Part shown: in pieces, positions 55,611-64,000 of the stretch
Position numbering within the stretch: the first letter of the stretch is position 1
How the letters are laid out: each line of letters opens with the position of its first letter
NCBI GenBank assembly: GCA_026707285.1
Contig: JAPOXD010000010.1
Location: forward strand, 1-64,000
Direction of reading: 5' to 3'
Source of the DNA: Chloroflexota bacterium
GTDB lineage: Bacteria > Chloroflexota > UBA11872
Length of the DNA: 64,000 bases
Program-made: the position numbers and the translations under genes
Notes under the pieces: model-generated
What the model saw: only the letters and a program-made list of their open reading frames with translations
The model's database searches: none
What the model was told of the DNA's origin: nothing

Positions 55611-57353
55611 CTATGGCTCGACCGAATACACCTCGGAATCGGGGAAGAAGTTGAACCAGCCGAACCAGTAGGCGAGGTGGCCCGGCAGGCGTTCCAGGCG
55701 CTCGCCGCCGGGTCCAAGCAGCGCGTCCTCGGTGACCTGCCAGACGGCCCCGCTCTCGTCGCGCACTGTTTGCGGGTCATCGCCCGCGCTGAACTCGAGG
55801 CTTCCGCCGTCGTAGGCGCGAACTTCGGCGCCCGCCGGCCAGATGGCAGGCGCCCCGAGGGTGCGGTCGCGGCCCTGACCCTTCAAATTGCCGCGCGGCG
55901 CCACGATCACCACGCGTTGACCCGCGAGCTCATCGTTCACGACGACCTGCTCCGTCAGCAGCGTGGTCGGGTAGGCGCGCCGGATGCCGTTGATGGAGAG
56001 GCCAAACACACGATCCTTGGTGCGGAGCTCGGGGCTCTCGTACGGCACCGGGAATCGCGTCTCGGGGCTGGCAAAATATGCGCCGTACGCGGCGCCGGGC
56101 GTATAGGCACGCGCGTATCCGGTTTTCCAATCAAGTGCCACCGTGTCGGGATGTTGCGCCGTCCAATCGGCCCACGTCGATACCACGACCGGCAGGATGT
56201 TGAGCTGAATGTCGCTCGTCGCGAGCGGCCCGAGCACCGGCTCGCCGCTCAGCTGATTCCACAACGATCTGGTGTTGCGGTCGTACATCAGCTTGTTGCT
56301 GCGCATGAGGAGGCCGGAGGTGCCAAACGTGAACACGGTGTCGGCGACCCGCCCGTCAAACAGCACCCCGGCGCCGCAAAGCGTGCAGTAGGCGAGCGAG
56401 ACGGGGACGCCGCCCACGACGTCGTTGGCCATCTCGTGCCAGTCCAAGATTCGCAAGGGATACGCCCGATGGTCGCCATTGATGGACACGCCGAACAGCA
56501 GGTCATCGGGCTCGAGATAGTCAATGTCCGCCGCGGGGAGGAACGCCGGATTCTCCAGCGGCGGGATCCCGTCCACCCGTACGCCGCCCCAGATGATTTC
56601 TTCGGAGCGAATCTTGCCGGGATCCGGACCTTGGAAAAACTCGGTCATGACAGGGTCGATGGCTCCCAGCAGCCAGCCCTTCCACTGCGAAAAGCCGGGG
56701 GGCGCCTGCAGGTCGGACTTCGCGTACCACTCCGCCCATCCCGAGACATAGATGAACACCTGGCCGGTGAGCGTCTTGAGCGCGCCCAAGACACCGGGGA
56801 CCCCGGGTCCCTGGATGATGGCCAACTCGTTGAATCGAATGAGCTCGACGAGCACGGCGACAAACCGCTGGTCGCCGGACGCCACAATCGCGTCGACGAT
56901 TGCCCGGGTGCGGTCCCTATTCCGACGCTCCAACAGCCCGTAGAGCAGCACTTCTACGTCGGCGTCGTCGAACGGAGGCTCGGGGATTGGCGCGTCGGTG
57001 ATCGGTGTCGGCGCCACCGTGGCGGTCGGTTGCGGCGTCGGTTCGGGGGCGGCCGTCGCCGCGGCTGGCGGAGTAGCGCGCGTGACCTCAGGCGACGGGG
57101 AGTCCGTGGGCTGAGCATCGGCCGTGCGCGCCGGCGGCAGGCGGCTTTCGGTTGCGGCGGAATCGTCGTCGCACGCCGCGAGCGCCAGCGCCGCGGAAGC
57201 GCCCGCGACGCCCAGCAGGAGGTAGCGCCGGTTGATCGTACGGCGCCTGCCACGGGGCAGGGGACGAGCCGGTGAAATCTGGGAATCCCTTGTCGTCAAT
57301 CCAACGTCATTGAAGCTCACTACGTTGGGAGAGTCTGGACGGTTTCTTGGCAT
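55611..57353 (-). CDS. DUF3179 domain-containing lipoprotein with twin-arginine-like signal
   Basis: The 580-residue protein begins with a basic region RGRRRTINRRYLLLG, a hydrophobic stretch and lipobox LAAC near residue 63, which looks like a Tat-type lipoprotein signal. A Pro/Thr-rich linker (about 70-130) follows, then a helical HEAT-like segment, and the DUF3179 core with NGDHRAYPLRILDWHEMANDVVGGVPVSLAYCTLCGAGVLF, LMYDRNTRSLWNQLSGEPVLG and FGLSINGIRRAYP. The conserved Cys pair in YCTLCG and the His are typical; the function of DUF3179 is unknown. ATG at 57353 is used, others upstream possible. Divergent from the amidohydrolase gene. Confidence 0.85.
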   Translation of the reverse strand: MPRNRPDSPNVVSFNDVGLTTRDSQISPARPLPRGRRRTINRRYLLLGVAGASAALALAACDDDSAATESRLPPARTADAQPTDSPSPEVTRATPPAAATAAPEPTPQPTATVAPTPITDAPIPEPPFDDADVEVLLYGLLERRNRDRTRAIVDAIVASGDQRFVAVLVELIRFNELAIIQGPGVPGVLGALKTLTGQVFIYVSGWAEWYAKSDLQAPPGFSQWKGWLLGAIDPVMTEFFQGPDPGKIRSEEIIWGGVRVDGIPPLENPAFLPAADIDYLEPDDLLFGVSINGDHRAYPLRILDWHEMANDVVGGVPVSLAYCTLCGAGVLFDGRVADTVFTFGTSGLLMRSNKLMYDRNTRSLWNQLSGEPVLGPLATSDIQLNILPVVVSTWADWTAQHPDTVALDWKTGYARAYTPGAAYGAYFASPETRFPVPYESPELRTKDRVFGLSINGIRRAYPTTLLTEQVVVNDELAGQRVVIVAPRGNLKGQGRDRTLGAPAIWPAGAEVRAYDGGSLEFSAGDDPQTVRDESGAVWQVTEDALLGPGGERLERLPGHLAYWFGWFNFFPDSEVYSVEP

Positions 57354-57421
57354 GTGGCGAATTTGCGGCATTTCCTGCCATGCTGGTCGGCAGACTCGCG
57401 CCCAACGCTCCACGGATACCC

Positions 57422-58294
57422 ATGCCTGACCCCAACATCATCGACGCGCATGTGCACGTCTGGAGCGCCGACACGGAGCGGTTCCCGTTTGCGCCGGGCT
57501 TTGGTCCCGACGACCTGTGGTTTCCCAGCTTCGACGGCGCGGAGCTCGCGGCCCGTGGAAAGCCCGCCGGCGTGGGCCGGTTCAACCTGGTGCAGATGAC
57601 GTGGTACGGCCTCGACCACTCGTACATTGTGGACCTCATCCAGCGCGATCCGCGGCGTTTCGTTGGCACGGGGATCGTGCCGGCCATCGTGGACGTCGGG
57701 CTGCCGGAGCCTGACCGCGCGATGCAAGCGCTGGCCGAGCAGGGCATCCGGGCGTTCCGGGTTCGTGGGCAATCGACGCGCCCGGACGTGCCCGTCGGCG
57801 AGCTATGGCTCGACCATCCGGCATTCGAGGCGATGTTTCGCATGTCGGCGGCGGACGACTTGCCGCTCAGCTTTCTGTGCGGGGCCGCCGACTTGCCCGA
57901 GATCGATCGGATGTGCGCCAGGCACGGCGATTCGCCGGTGATCCTGGACCACCTGGCCCGCCTGGGACCGGCTACGGAGGCCACGGCCGAGGACGTGGAT
58001 GCGCTATGCGCCGTGGCCCGCCACCCGCGGACGATGGTGAAGGTGAGCGCGTTTGGCGCGCTGAGCCGGGACGGACCGCCGTATCTCGATATGCTGCCCA
58101 TCGTTCGCCAGGTGCTCGACGCTTACGGGCCGGAGCGGTGCATGTGGGCCAGCGACAGCCCCCTGCAGACGGTGTCTCCGCACAGCTACGAGACTTCCAT
58201 AGGCCTGCTGGCCGAGCACGCCGATTTCCTCAGCGAAAACGACCTTGCCCAGGTGTTGCACGGCACGGCCGCGCGCGTGTTTTGGCCCGATTGA
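57422..58294 (+). CDS. Amidohydrolase family protein (amidohydrolase_2, TIM-barrel metal-dependent)
   Basis: The 290-residue protein has the metal-binding HxH in NIIDAHVHVWS near residue 9, VKVSAFGALSRDG in the middle, and the late Asp motif in CMWASDSPLQTVSPHSYE. The family includes decarboxylases and hydrolases of lactone or imide rings and is common in aromatic and sugar-acid degradation. ATG at 57422 is chosen from the family start (PDPNIIDAHVH). It is followed 43 bases later by an SDR and then a DapA-like gene, which suggests a small catabolic operon. Confidence 0.88.
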   Translation: MPDPNIIDAHVHVWSADTERFPFAPGFGPDDLWFPSFDGAELAARGKPAGVGRFNLVQMTWYGLDHSYIVDLIQRDPRRFVGTGIVPAIVDVGLPEPDRAMQALAEQGIRAFRVRGQSTRPDVPVGELWLDHPAFEAMFRMSAADDLPLSFLCGAADLPEIDRMCARHGDSPVILDHLARLGPATEATAEDVDALCAVARHPRTMVKVSAFGALSRDGPPYLDMLPIVRQVLDAYGPERCMWASDSPLQTVSPHSYETSIGLLAEHADFLSENDLAQVLHGTAARVFWPD

Positions 58295-58337
58295 TGGCTT
58301 TCGGCGCCACGGCCATGAGGCACAATCGCCCGAGGTG

Positions 58338-59102
58338 ATGGATTGGAGGCCAACGGTGGCAGGTGATTTTGACGGTCGCGTGGCCCTTGTCACGGGAGCG
58401 GCCCGGGGCATGGGACGGGCGATAGCGGAACTCTTGACGGCGCGCGGTGCGCGGGTAGCCGTGAACGACCTGAACCCAGAAGCGACGGCCGCGACGGCCG
58501 AGGCCTGCGGAGCCGAGTCGCTGGCGGTGCCCGGCGACGTCTCCGATCGAGACCGCGTGCGCGCCATTGTGGCCGAGGTGGCCGACCACTATGGGCGGCT
58601 GGACGTGCTCGTCAACAACGCGGGCGTGGCGTTCCACCGAAAGATCGACGAGATCACCGATGACGAGTGGTCGTTGGTGTTCGCGGTCAACGTGCAGGCG
58701 GTGTTCACGTTCATTCAAGCCGCGATGGGGCCCATGGCCGCCAATGGCTACGGACGAATCGTCAACTTCTCGTCGACGGCGGGCAAGAACGTCAGCACAG
58801 TGGCGGGCGCCCACTACACGGCATCCAAGGCGGCGGTGCTGGGCATCACGCGCGCGTCGGCCCTGGAGCTTGCGGTGCACGGGATCACTGTCAACTCCGT
58901 GTGCCCGGGCATGATCGACACGCAGATGATTAAGGACGCCTGGCCCCAGGAACGCATCGACGCCTATATTCCCTCCATTCCCCTGCAGCGTCTTGGTCAG
59001 CCGTCGGAGGTTGCGGAGCTTGTGGCGTTTCTGGCATCCGAGCGCGCCGGCTACATCACCGGCGCAGCGGTTGACATAACCGGCGGGGAGTTGATGGTAT
59101 GA
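58338..59102 (+). CDS. Short-chain dehydrogenase/reductase (SDR)
   Basis: The 254-residue classical SDR has TGAARGMGRAIAELL, NNAGVAFHRK, the Ser in VNFSSTAGKN and active site Tyr-x3-Lys in HYTASKAAVLGITR. Length is standard. ATG at 58338 follows GAGGTG. It lies between an amidohydrolase and a DapA-like lyase gene, all in one direction with short gaps, so it probably oxidises or reduces an intermediate of the same pathway. Confidence 0.9.
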   Translation: MDWRPTVAGDFDGRVALVTGAARGMGRAIAELLTARGARVAVNDLNPEATAATAEACGAESLAVPGDVSDRDRVRAIVAEVADHYGRLDVLVNNAGVAFHRKIDEITDDEWSLVFAVNVQAVFTFIQAAMGPMAANGYGRIVNFSSTAGKNVSTVAGAHYTASKAAVLGITRASALELAVHGITVNSVCPGMIDTQMIKDAWPQERIDAYIPSIPLQRLGQPSEVAELVAFLASERAGYITGAAVDITGGELMV

Positions 59103-59121
59103 GGGCCGACGGCGCCCGAGC

Positions 59122-60015
59122 GTGAGTCACTGGCGCGACGTGGACGAAATCCAGGCCCGGCTGCGCGGGCCGGTGAATCCATTGCCGACCAAGTTCACTC
59201 CCGAAGGCGAGATCGATCCGGACGGCATGCGCGCCACCATCGACGTGTCGCTCGACGCCGGCGTCGAGGTCATCATGCTCACCTGGGGCGAGGGGCTGGT
59301 GTCGCTGCTCACCGACGACGAGGTTGCCGAGATTCACCGCATCGTGATCGACCACGTCGGGCGGCGCGCGGTCACCATCGCCTGCGATGCCATGTGGGGG
59401 CTCAACAAGGCGCGCGAATTCGCGGCATACGTGGACGGACTGGGCTTCGACCTGTACATGGCGCGTCCGGCCGAGTGGGCGCGAGGCACGCCCGAGTCGC
59501 TGGCGGATTGGTATCGCGGCGTGGCCCGGCAGACGCGTGTGATGTTCGTGGGCGACGTGCCGCTGCGCACCTGCGAGCTGGTCGAGGACGAGCCGAACCT
59601 GCTGGCATTCAAGGAGGACATCGACCTCGCCTACGCCCATGAGGTTCTGATGCGCTGGGGCGACCGCTGGCCAATGACGGGTGGCGGGGGCATGAAGCGC
59701 CACCATTTGCTGTGGCCTCACGGATGCCGCTCATGGCTGGATGTGTTCGTGCGCTCCTATCCCGAGCCGGCGATGACCTATTGGAACGCGTTGCAGCGGG
59801 GCGACGGCGCCACGGCGTGGGCGACCATCGAGCGCTCGGAGTTGGCCATCGGGCCACTGGTGGCGGCCTGTCGAGTCGGCGGCAACGGCTTCTTCGCGTC
59901 CATGGGCGAGGCTCACGGCGTGTCGCCGCGCTGGCGGCGTTCACCCGCGCCGAACCTCACCGACGAGGAGATCGCCGACCTGCGCGATGCGCTGCGGGCG
60001 CTGAACCTGGCCTGA
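59122..60015 (+). CDS. Dihydrodipicolinate synthase/N-acetylneuraminate lyase family protein
   Basis: The 297-residue TIM barrel has PLPTKFTPEGEIDPDGMRATIDVSLDAGVEVIMLTWGEGLVSLLTDDE at the start, typical of DapA-like lyases, and the Schiff-base Lys in LLAFKEDIDLAYAHEVL (about 177). The usual GTTGE phosphate-binding loop is changed to MLTWGEGL, so the substrate likely differs from DapA. It would make or break a carbon-carbon bond to pyruvate. The start is GTG. It follows an SDR by 19 bases. Confidence 0.85.
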   Translation: MSHWRDVDEIQARLRGPVNPLPTKFTPEGEIDPDGMRATIDVSLDAGVEVIMLTWGEGLVSLLTDDEVAEIHRIVIDHVGRRAVTIACDAMWGLNKAREFAAYVDGLGFDLYMARPAEWARGTPESLADWYRGVARQTRVMFVGDVPLRTCELVEDEPNLLAFKEDIDLAYAHEVLMRWGDRWPMTGGGGMKRHHLLWPHGCRSWLDVFVRSYPEPAMTYWNALQRGDGATAWATIERSELAIGPLVAACRVGGNGFFASMGEAHGVSPRWRRSPAPNLTDEEIADLRDALRALNLA

Positions 60016-60049
60016 TGTCCGGGGTCGCCGGCTTGCATCCAACGCGCTC

Positions 60050-62332
60050 TTGACAGCGCTGGGACGACTGCTGCGAGTGCCGCGGCCGAGTTGGGTCGTC
60101 ACTGGCCTGCTGTGCCTCCCCTGGCTCGCCTTGCTGGGCTGGTTGGCGAGCGTGAGCTGGTTCATCACCGACGACGCCTTCATCAGCTTTCGCTACGTGC
60201 GCAATCTGCTCGACGGGCATGGCCTGGTCTTCAATCCCGGCGAGTATGTGGAGGGCTACACCAACTTTCTGTGGGTGCTCGAACTTGCGGCGATCTGGCG
60301 CCTGTTTGGGATCCGGCCGGAGCACGTGGCCCAATGGCTGTCGGTCGGCTACACCGTGGGCACGATTGCGGTGCTGCTGTGGTGGGTGGCGCGGATGCCG
60401 TTCCTGCGCCACCGCGGGCTGATCGCGTGGCTGGCGTTGGGGTTGATCTGCGGCAGCGCCACCTTCGCCGTGTGGACCTCGGGCGGCGGGTTGGAGACGC
60501 GGCAGTTCACGTTTTTCACGCTGGTGGCGGTGGCCGCCCTGAGCGTGTACGGCGCCGATCGACGGGGGCTGCTGGTGGCCTCGGTGAGTCTCGCGGCCGC
60601 GGCGTTGACGCGGCCCGAGGGCCTGCTGGTAGCGGCGTGCTGCGTGGGCTGGTTCGTGGCGCACCGGTGGTTCACGGCGCGGAAGCTGGATTGGCGCGGC
60701 ACGCTGGCGCTGGCGGGACCCTTTGTGGTGCTGATCGGCGGGCACTTCCTGGCGCGGTATCGCTACTACGGCGAATGGCTGCCCAACACGTACTACGCCA
60801 AGCACGTGGGGCCGTGGTACGAGTCGGGGTTTCGGTACTTGTGGGCCGCGGCGATGGAGACGGGGCTGTATCTGCTGATCCCGCTCGCGTTGGTGGCGCT
60901 GCGCGGCCGTTGGCGGGAGCGTCGGGACGGGATCTATGCCCTGGTGCTGCTCCTGGTTGGGACGCACATGGCCTACCTCTTCGAAATCGGCGGCGACCAC
61001 TTCGAGTATCGGCCGATGGATCACTACTGGCCGTTGCTGGCGGTCCCGGCGGCTGAGGGCCTCGTCCGTTTGGGCGGCGGGCTGTCCGGATGGCTCGCGC
61101 GCTGGTCCCGCCACCTCCAGTGGGTCGGACCGCGGACCCTGGCGGTTGCGCTATTCGTGCCCGTCCTCTTCTACGCCAACGCGATTCAAGGCGTGTTGCT
61201 CTTTGAGAACATTCCGCTTTCCGGTCTTCAGGGTGGTGAGCCTAAACCGATCGAGCTTGATCATGAGAATCCAGCGTGGTTGCTGGCTGCGCCGGGCATG
61301 CCGGCCCTTGTCGGCATTCACTACTACGTGCGCCACGATTCGATTTGGCACGCCGTAGGGTTGAGGTACCGGGGACATGGAGGTTTCGCAGATCTGCACA
61401 TACGGAGATATCAGCCGTACGAATCCGTGGCACACGAGGTGATCCCCGGCGACGCCGTGGCGGCCTATTCCGCACTTGGGGCTGTTTCGTATTTCGTGCC
61501 CAATCTGACGGTGATTGATAGGAATGGCTTAACCGACTCGGTGGTAGCGCGCAATCCGGACGTTCCCGAGGTCCGCAAACGCAAGCTGGCCCATGACCGC
61601 GAGCCGCCGCCGGGATACCTTCGGCGACGAGGCCAGAACTTCTTTCTGCTACCTGTTCAGCCAAGCGAGGCGGAAGCACTTGCCGCCGGAAACTACGCCG
61701 TGAACATCGGCGACGGAGTATGGATGTCATTCGACGTTGTCGATCACGTCTGGGCCAATCAACGGTTTGCCAGCCTGGACTTGCGGGCGAAGAACCGCTT
61801 CTCGGAGACCGATCCCGGCGGGAATCGCTTCTCGGTCGATGGCAATGGCACGTTCGCATACGTCGGCGAGGAGTTCTTGGGTCGGTTCGACAATGGAGGG
61901 ATGGACGGCTGGCAAGTAGAGGGCAAGGCGGTGTCGAATCACGCCCAGAATCCCTTCTTTGACACAGTCGATCATCCAGTTGCCGGTCACGTCGGACCCG
62001 GCTATCTGACCACATACTTCCTCGGCAAATGGCAACGCACGGGCCGGGCACTCTCCCCGCCGTTCACGGCCAGGGAGAATCAATACCTCGCGTTCCTCAT
62101 CGCGGGGGAAACGCACGACTACGTTGGCCTTCGGTTGCTCGCCGACGGGCAAGAGGTCGCCGTTTGGCGTGGCGACGATCCGACGCACTTCGAGCTGGTG
62201 ATCTACTCATTGCACGAGGTCGCGGGCAAGGAACTGCAGCTGGAGATCTTCAACCATGAGATCGGGGACCGGCCGCGCCTGATGCTCGATCATGTGATGC
62301 TGGTCCGACAAGAATCGCCGGACGGTCAATAG
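60050..62332 (+). CDS. Polytopic membrane glycosyltransferase-like protein (PMT/GT39-like)
   Basis: The 760-residue protein has about ten transmembrane segments in residues 15-385. After the first comes the loop ITDDAFISFRYVRNLLDGHGLVFNPGEYVEGYTNFLW, a hallmark of lipid-linked sugar transferases of the PMT and arabinofuranosyltransferase type, where Asp residues bind the sugar donor. The C-terminal part (about 400-760) is soluble and includes a jelly-roll-like region near residue 600 on. It would glycosylate an envelope molecule outside the membrane. Start is TTG at 60050 with weak ribosome binding site; a later GTG is possible. Confidence 0.8.
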   Translation: MTALGRLLRVPRPSWVVTGLLCLPWLALLGWLASVSWFITDDAFISFRYVRNLLDGHGLVFNPGEYVEGYTNFLWVLELAAIWRLFGIRPEHVAQWLSVGYTVGTIAVLLWWVARMPFLRHRGLIAWLALGLICGSATFAVWTSGGGLETRQFTFFTLVAVAALSVYGADRRGLLVASVSLAAAALTRPEGLLVAACCVGWFVAHRWFTARKLDWRGTLALAGPFVVLIGGHFLARYRYYGEWLPNTYYAKHVGPWYESGFRYLWAAAMETGLYLLIPLALVALRGRWRERRDGIYALVLLLVGTHMAYLFEIGGDHFEYRPMDHYWPLLAVPAAEGLVRLGGGLSGWLARWSRHLQWVGPRTLAVALFVPVLFYANAIQGVLLFENIPLSGLQGGEPKPIELDHENPAWLLAAPGMPALVGIHYYVRHDSIWHAVGLRYRGHGGFADLHIRRYQPYESVAHEVIPGDAVAAYSALGAVSYFVPNLTVIDRNGLTDSVVARNPDVPEVRKRKLAHDREPPPGYLRRRGQNFFLLPVQPSEAEALAAGNYAVNIGDGVWMSFDVVDHVWANQRFASLDLRAKNRFSETDPGGNRFSVDGNGTFAYVGEEFLGRFDNGGMDGWQVEGKAVSNHAQNPFFDTVDHPVAGHVGPGYLTTYFLGKWQRTGRALSPPFTARENQYLAFLIAGETHDYVGLRLLADGQEVAVWRGDDPTHFELVIYSLHEVAGKELQLEIFNHEIGDRPRLMLDHVMLVRQESPDGQ

Positions 62333-62353
62333 CCGCCCGGACGGAGCACGACC

Positions 62354-63568
62354 ATGCGCATAACCGACATTCGCTCGCTGCTGCACCATCCCGCGCGATT
62401 GACGCTGATCGAGGTGCACACGGACGCGGGAATCGTGGGGCTCGGGTCCACGGGGTCGCCGCCGGGAATGATTGAGCCCATCATCGACGATCCCAGCGAC
62501 GGCCTGCGTCAGCTTGTGGTGGGCGAGGATCCCAGCGACTCTGAGGCGCTTTGGCGGCGAATGGCTGAGCGATGGCCTGCCCAGCGCGGGCGTGCCGATC
62601 GCGGCGGTCTCCAGGCGAATGCGATGGGGGCCATCGACATGGCGCTGTGGGACATCGCCGGCAAGGCCGCCGGCAAGCCGGTGCACGAGCTGCTGGGCGG
62701 CGCTCGCCGGGACCGCGTGCTGGCCTATGGCTCCGCGTCCACAATGTTCTACGCCGCGAGCAAGAAGAGCGACGAGACGGAGCGGGAGCGCGAGCTGCGG
62801 CACAAGCCGCCGGAGGAGATTGCCCGCGAGTGCACGACGCTCCGCGAGCAGGGCTTCAAGGCCGTCAAGTTCGGCTGGGGCAACGACTTTGGCGACGACG
62901 GAATGGCAAAGCTCGCCGCGGCCCGCGAGGCGCTGGGGCCCGATACCCGCCTGAGCGTCGATTTCGGCTGTCCCGCCTATTTCGATTCCACTTGGACTGC
63001 CGCCGATGCCATCGCCGCCGCCCGCAAGCTCGAGGCGTACGACGTGTACTTCTTCGAGGAGGCCTTGCACCCATTGGACGTGGACGGCTTCGCCGAGGTG
63101 ACCGCGGCCACGTCTGTCCACATCGCCACCGGCGAGAGCCTGACCACGACCGAGGAGTTCGAGCCGTTCATCCGGCGCCGCGCGCTCGATATCGTCCAGC
63201 CGGACGCCGCGCAAATGGGTATCACGCAGACGCTCCAGGTGGCGCGCGACGCCGAGGCGGCGGGCATGATGTGCGTGCCGCACGGCCCGTGGACGGTCTT
63301 CACCGTCACCTGCCACACGCAGATCCTGAGCGTGGCAGGCCTGGAACCGATGATCGAGTACCCGGCGCTGGTGAGCTACCGCGGTGAGGGCCTCATCACG
63401 CAGCGGGCCACGGCGCTGGCCAACTACGAGCTCGTGGAGACGCCGCCGGAGCTGGAGGACGGGCACGTGGTGCTGCCACAGGGTCCGGGCCTGGGCCTCG
63501 GCAACCTCGTGCCGGAAGCCGTGGAGCGCTACCAGGCGCTGATGGAGGAGGCGGCGGCGCTGGATTGA
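62354..63568 (+). CDS. Mandelate racemase/muconate lactonizing enzyme family protein
   Basis: The 404-residue enolase-superfamily enzyme has an N-terminal capping domain with RITDIRSLLHHPARLTLIEVHTDAG, then MGAIDMALWDIAGKAAGKPVHELLGG, and a barrel with metal ligands Asp in LSVDFGCPAYF, Glu in YFFEEALHPLD and Glu in IATGESLTTTEEF. An acid/base Lys lies in GFKAVKFGWG and a His in CVPHGPW. It likely dehydrates or racemises a sugar acid; the exact substrate cannot be assigned. ATG at 62354. Confidence 0.92.
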   Translation: MRITDIRSLLHHPARLTLIEVHTDAGIVGLGSTGSPPGMIEPIIDDPSDGLRQLVVGEDPSDSEALWRRMAERWPAQRGRADRGGLQANAMGAIDMALWDIAGKAAGKPVHELLGGARRDRVLAYGSASTMFYAASKKSDETERERELRHKPPEEIARECTTLREQGFKAVKFGWGNDFGDDGMAKLAAAREALGPDTRLSVDFGCPAYFDSTWTAADAIAAARKLEAYDVYFFEEALHPLDVDGFAEVTAATSVHIATGESLTTTEEFEPFIRRRALDIVQPDAAQMGITQTLQVARDAEAAGMMCVPHGPWTVFTVTCHTQILSVAGLEPMIEYPALVSYRGEGLITQRATALANYELVETPPELEDGHVVLPQGPGLGLGNLVPEAVERYQALMEEAAALD

Positions 63569-63629
63569 GCATCCGCGCGGCCGAAGTCTCGGCGTTGCCG
63601 GCCATGCGGCCTGTCCCTGTCTACTCGCG

Positions 63630-63635
63630 TACCAT
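63630..63635 (+). promoter_or_regulatory. -10-like TACCAT before the M81 peptidase gene
   Basis: TACCAT ends 31 bases before the ATG at 63667; no clear -35 partner. Same hexamer as at 27696-27701. Confidence 0.2.
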
Positions 63636-63666
63636 CGCATCCGACCGCCTGCCCACCTGAGGCGCC

Positions 63667-64000
63667 ATGCGCATCGCCACCGGCACCATTGCCCACGAAT
63701 CCAGCACCTTCACGCCGATTCCCACGCCCTACGAAGCGTTCTCCGAAGGTTCGGCCCTCGGCATCGTGCGCGGCCAGGAAATCCTGGAGGCGCACCGTGA
63801 CACCAACCGCGAGCCGGCCGGCTATCTGGACAGCGCGGAGGAGCATGGATTCGAGCTCGTGGGGCTGCTGTGGACCGCGACGCAGCCGTCGGGCCCGATC
63901 GAAGCCTCGGCGTGGAGTCGCCTGAAGGGCGAGTTCGTCGAGCGCTTGCAGACCGCGATGCCGGTCGACGGCGGGCTTTTCGACTTGCACGGCGCGATGG
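63667..64000 (+). CDS. M81 family metallopeptidase (MlrC-like), truncated by the window edge
   Basis: The first 111 residues are visible: MRIATGTIAHESSTFTPIPTPYEAF, followed by GQEILEAHRDTNREPAGYLDSAEEHGFELVGLLWTATQPSGPIEASAW and MPVDGGLFDLHGAM. This matches the N-terminal DUF1485 domain of microcystin-degradation protein C and its many environmental relatives, whose usual length is about 480-500 residues. The remaining residues lie beyond the window. ATG at 63667 is preceded by GAGGCGCC. It follows the mandelate-racemase-like gene by 98 bases. Confidence 0.92.
   Translation, partial: MRIATGTIAHESSTFTPIPTPYEAFSEGSALGIVRGQEILEAHRDTNREPAGYLDSAEEHGFELVGLLWTATQPSGPIEASAWSRLKGEFVERLQTAMPVDGGLFDLHGAM

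Noticed and set aside
55677-57275. A 532-codon plus-strand frame.
   Set aside because: It is antisense to the DUF3179 gene and is rich in Arg, Gly and Gln with no recognisable domain.
62207-63640. A 477-codon minus-strand frame.
   Set aside because: Antisense to the glycosyltransferase end and the mandelate-racemase-like gene; composition is typical of shadow frames.

Overview
The window is high-GC bacterial chromosome, coding on both strands, with one 9.7 kb integrated element in the middle. The best guess for the host is an environmental, possibly sponge-associated or marine, Chloroflexota of the Dehalococcoidia/SAR202 kind. This rests on a 23S rRNA gene with no 16S gene immediately upstream, an archaeal-type ATP-dependent DNA ligase, and many catabolic enzymes (enolase-superfamily, Gfo/Idh, SDR, amidohydrolase, M81 peptidase). 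The placement is inference; no 16S sequence is present to confirm it.

Layout. 1-1887: the 5' two thirds of a 23S rRNA gene on the minus strand, with a long structured insertion at the helix 25 position. 2332-13307: an aminoglycoside-acetyltransferase-family gene, several sugar-active propeller or barrel proteins (GH32/43-like, GHL10-like, BNR sialidase-like), and a proVWX-type betaine ABC transporter. 13553-17765: a two-helix potassium channel with RCK domains, then four tandem lipoprotein cyclophilins of exactly 206 residues, each preceded by the same box about 50 bp before its ATG.

17869-27595: a compact integrated element bounded by an 18-bp direct repeat made from the 3' end of a tRNA-Ala gene. 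It encodes a tyrosine integrase, an excisionase-like protein, a small membrane protein, and one tightly coupled operon: HTH protein, zinc-finger protein, SLOG-like protein, large terminase, HNH nuclease, HK97-type capsid, prohead protease, portal, head-tail connector. There are no tail, lysis or DNA polymerase genes. That gene content matches capsid-forming phage satellites (cf-PICI-like) better than a complete prophage, and it is the most interesting object in the window.

27579-34232: divergent tRNA-Ala and tRNA-Ile, a VOC protein, and a signalling cluster (STAS antagonist, receiver-PP2C phosphatase, RsbW-like kinase, periplasmic-binding lipoprotein, histidine kinase) that looks like partner switching coupled to ligand sensing. 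34342-44666: DUF2461 protein; a circularly permuted ATP-grasp, alpha-E and transglutaminase set interrupted by an ammonium transporter; PcrA/UvrD helicase; HAD phosphatase; DNA ligase. 44711-44895: MITE-like and REP-like inverted repeats. 45438-46214: a gene cut by an in-frame amber codon. 46307-52419: two SDRs, gatCAB and glutamate dehydrogenase. 52444-64000: catabolic and envelope genes (cupin, Gfo/Idh, aldo-keto reductase, DUF3179 lipoprotein, amidohydrolase, SDR, DapA-like lyase, PMT-like glycosyltransferase, mandelate-racemase-like enzyme) ending in a truncated M81 (MlrC) peptidase.
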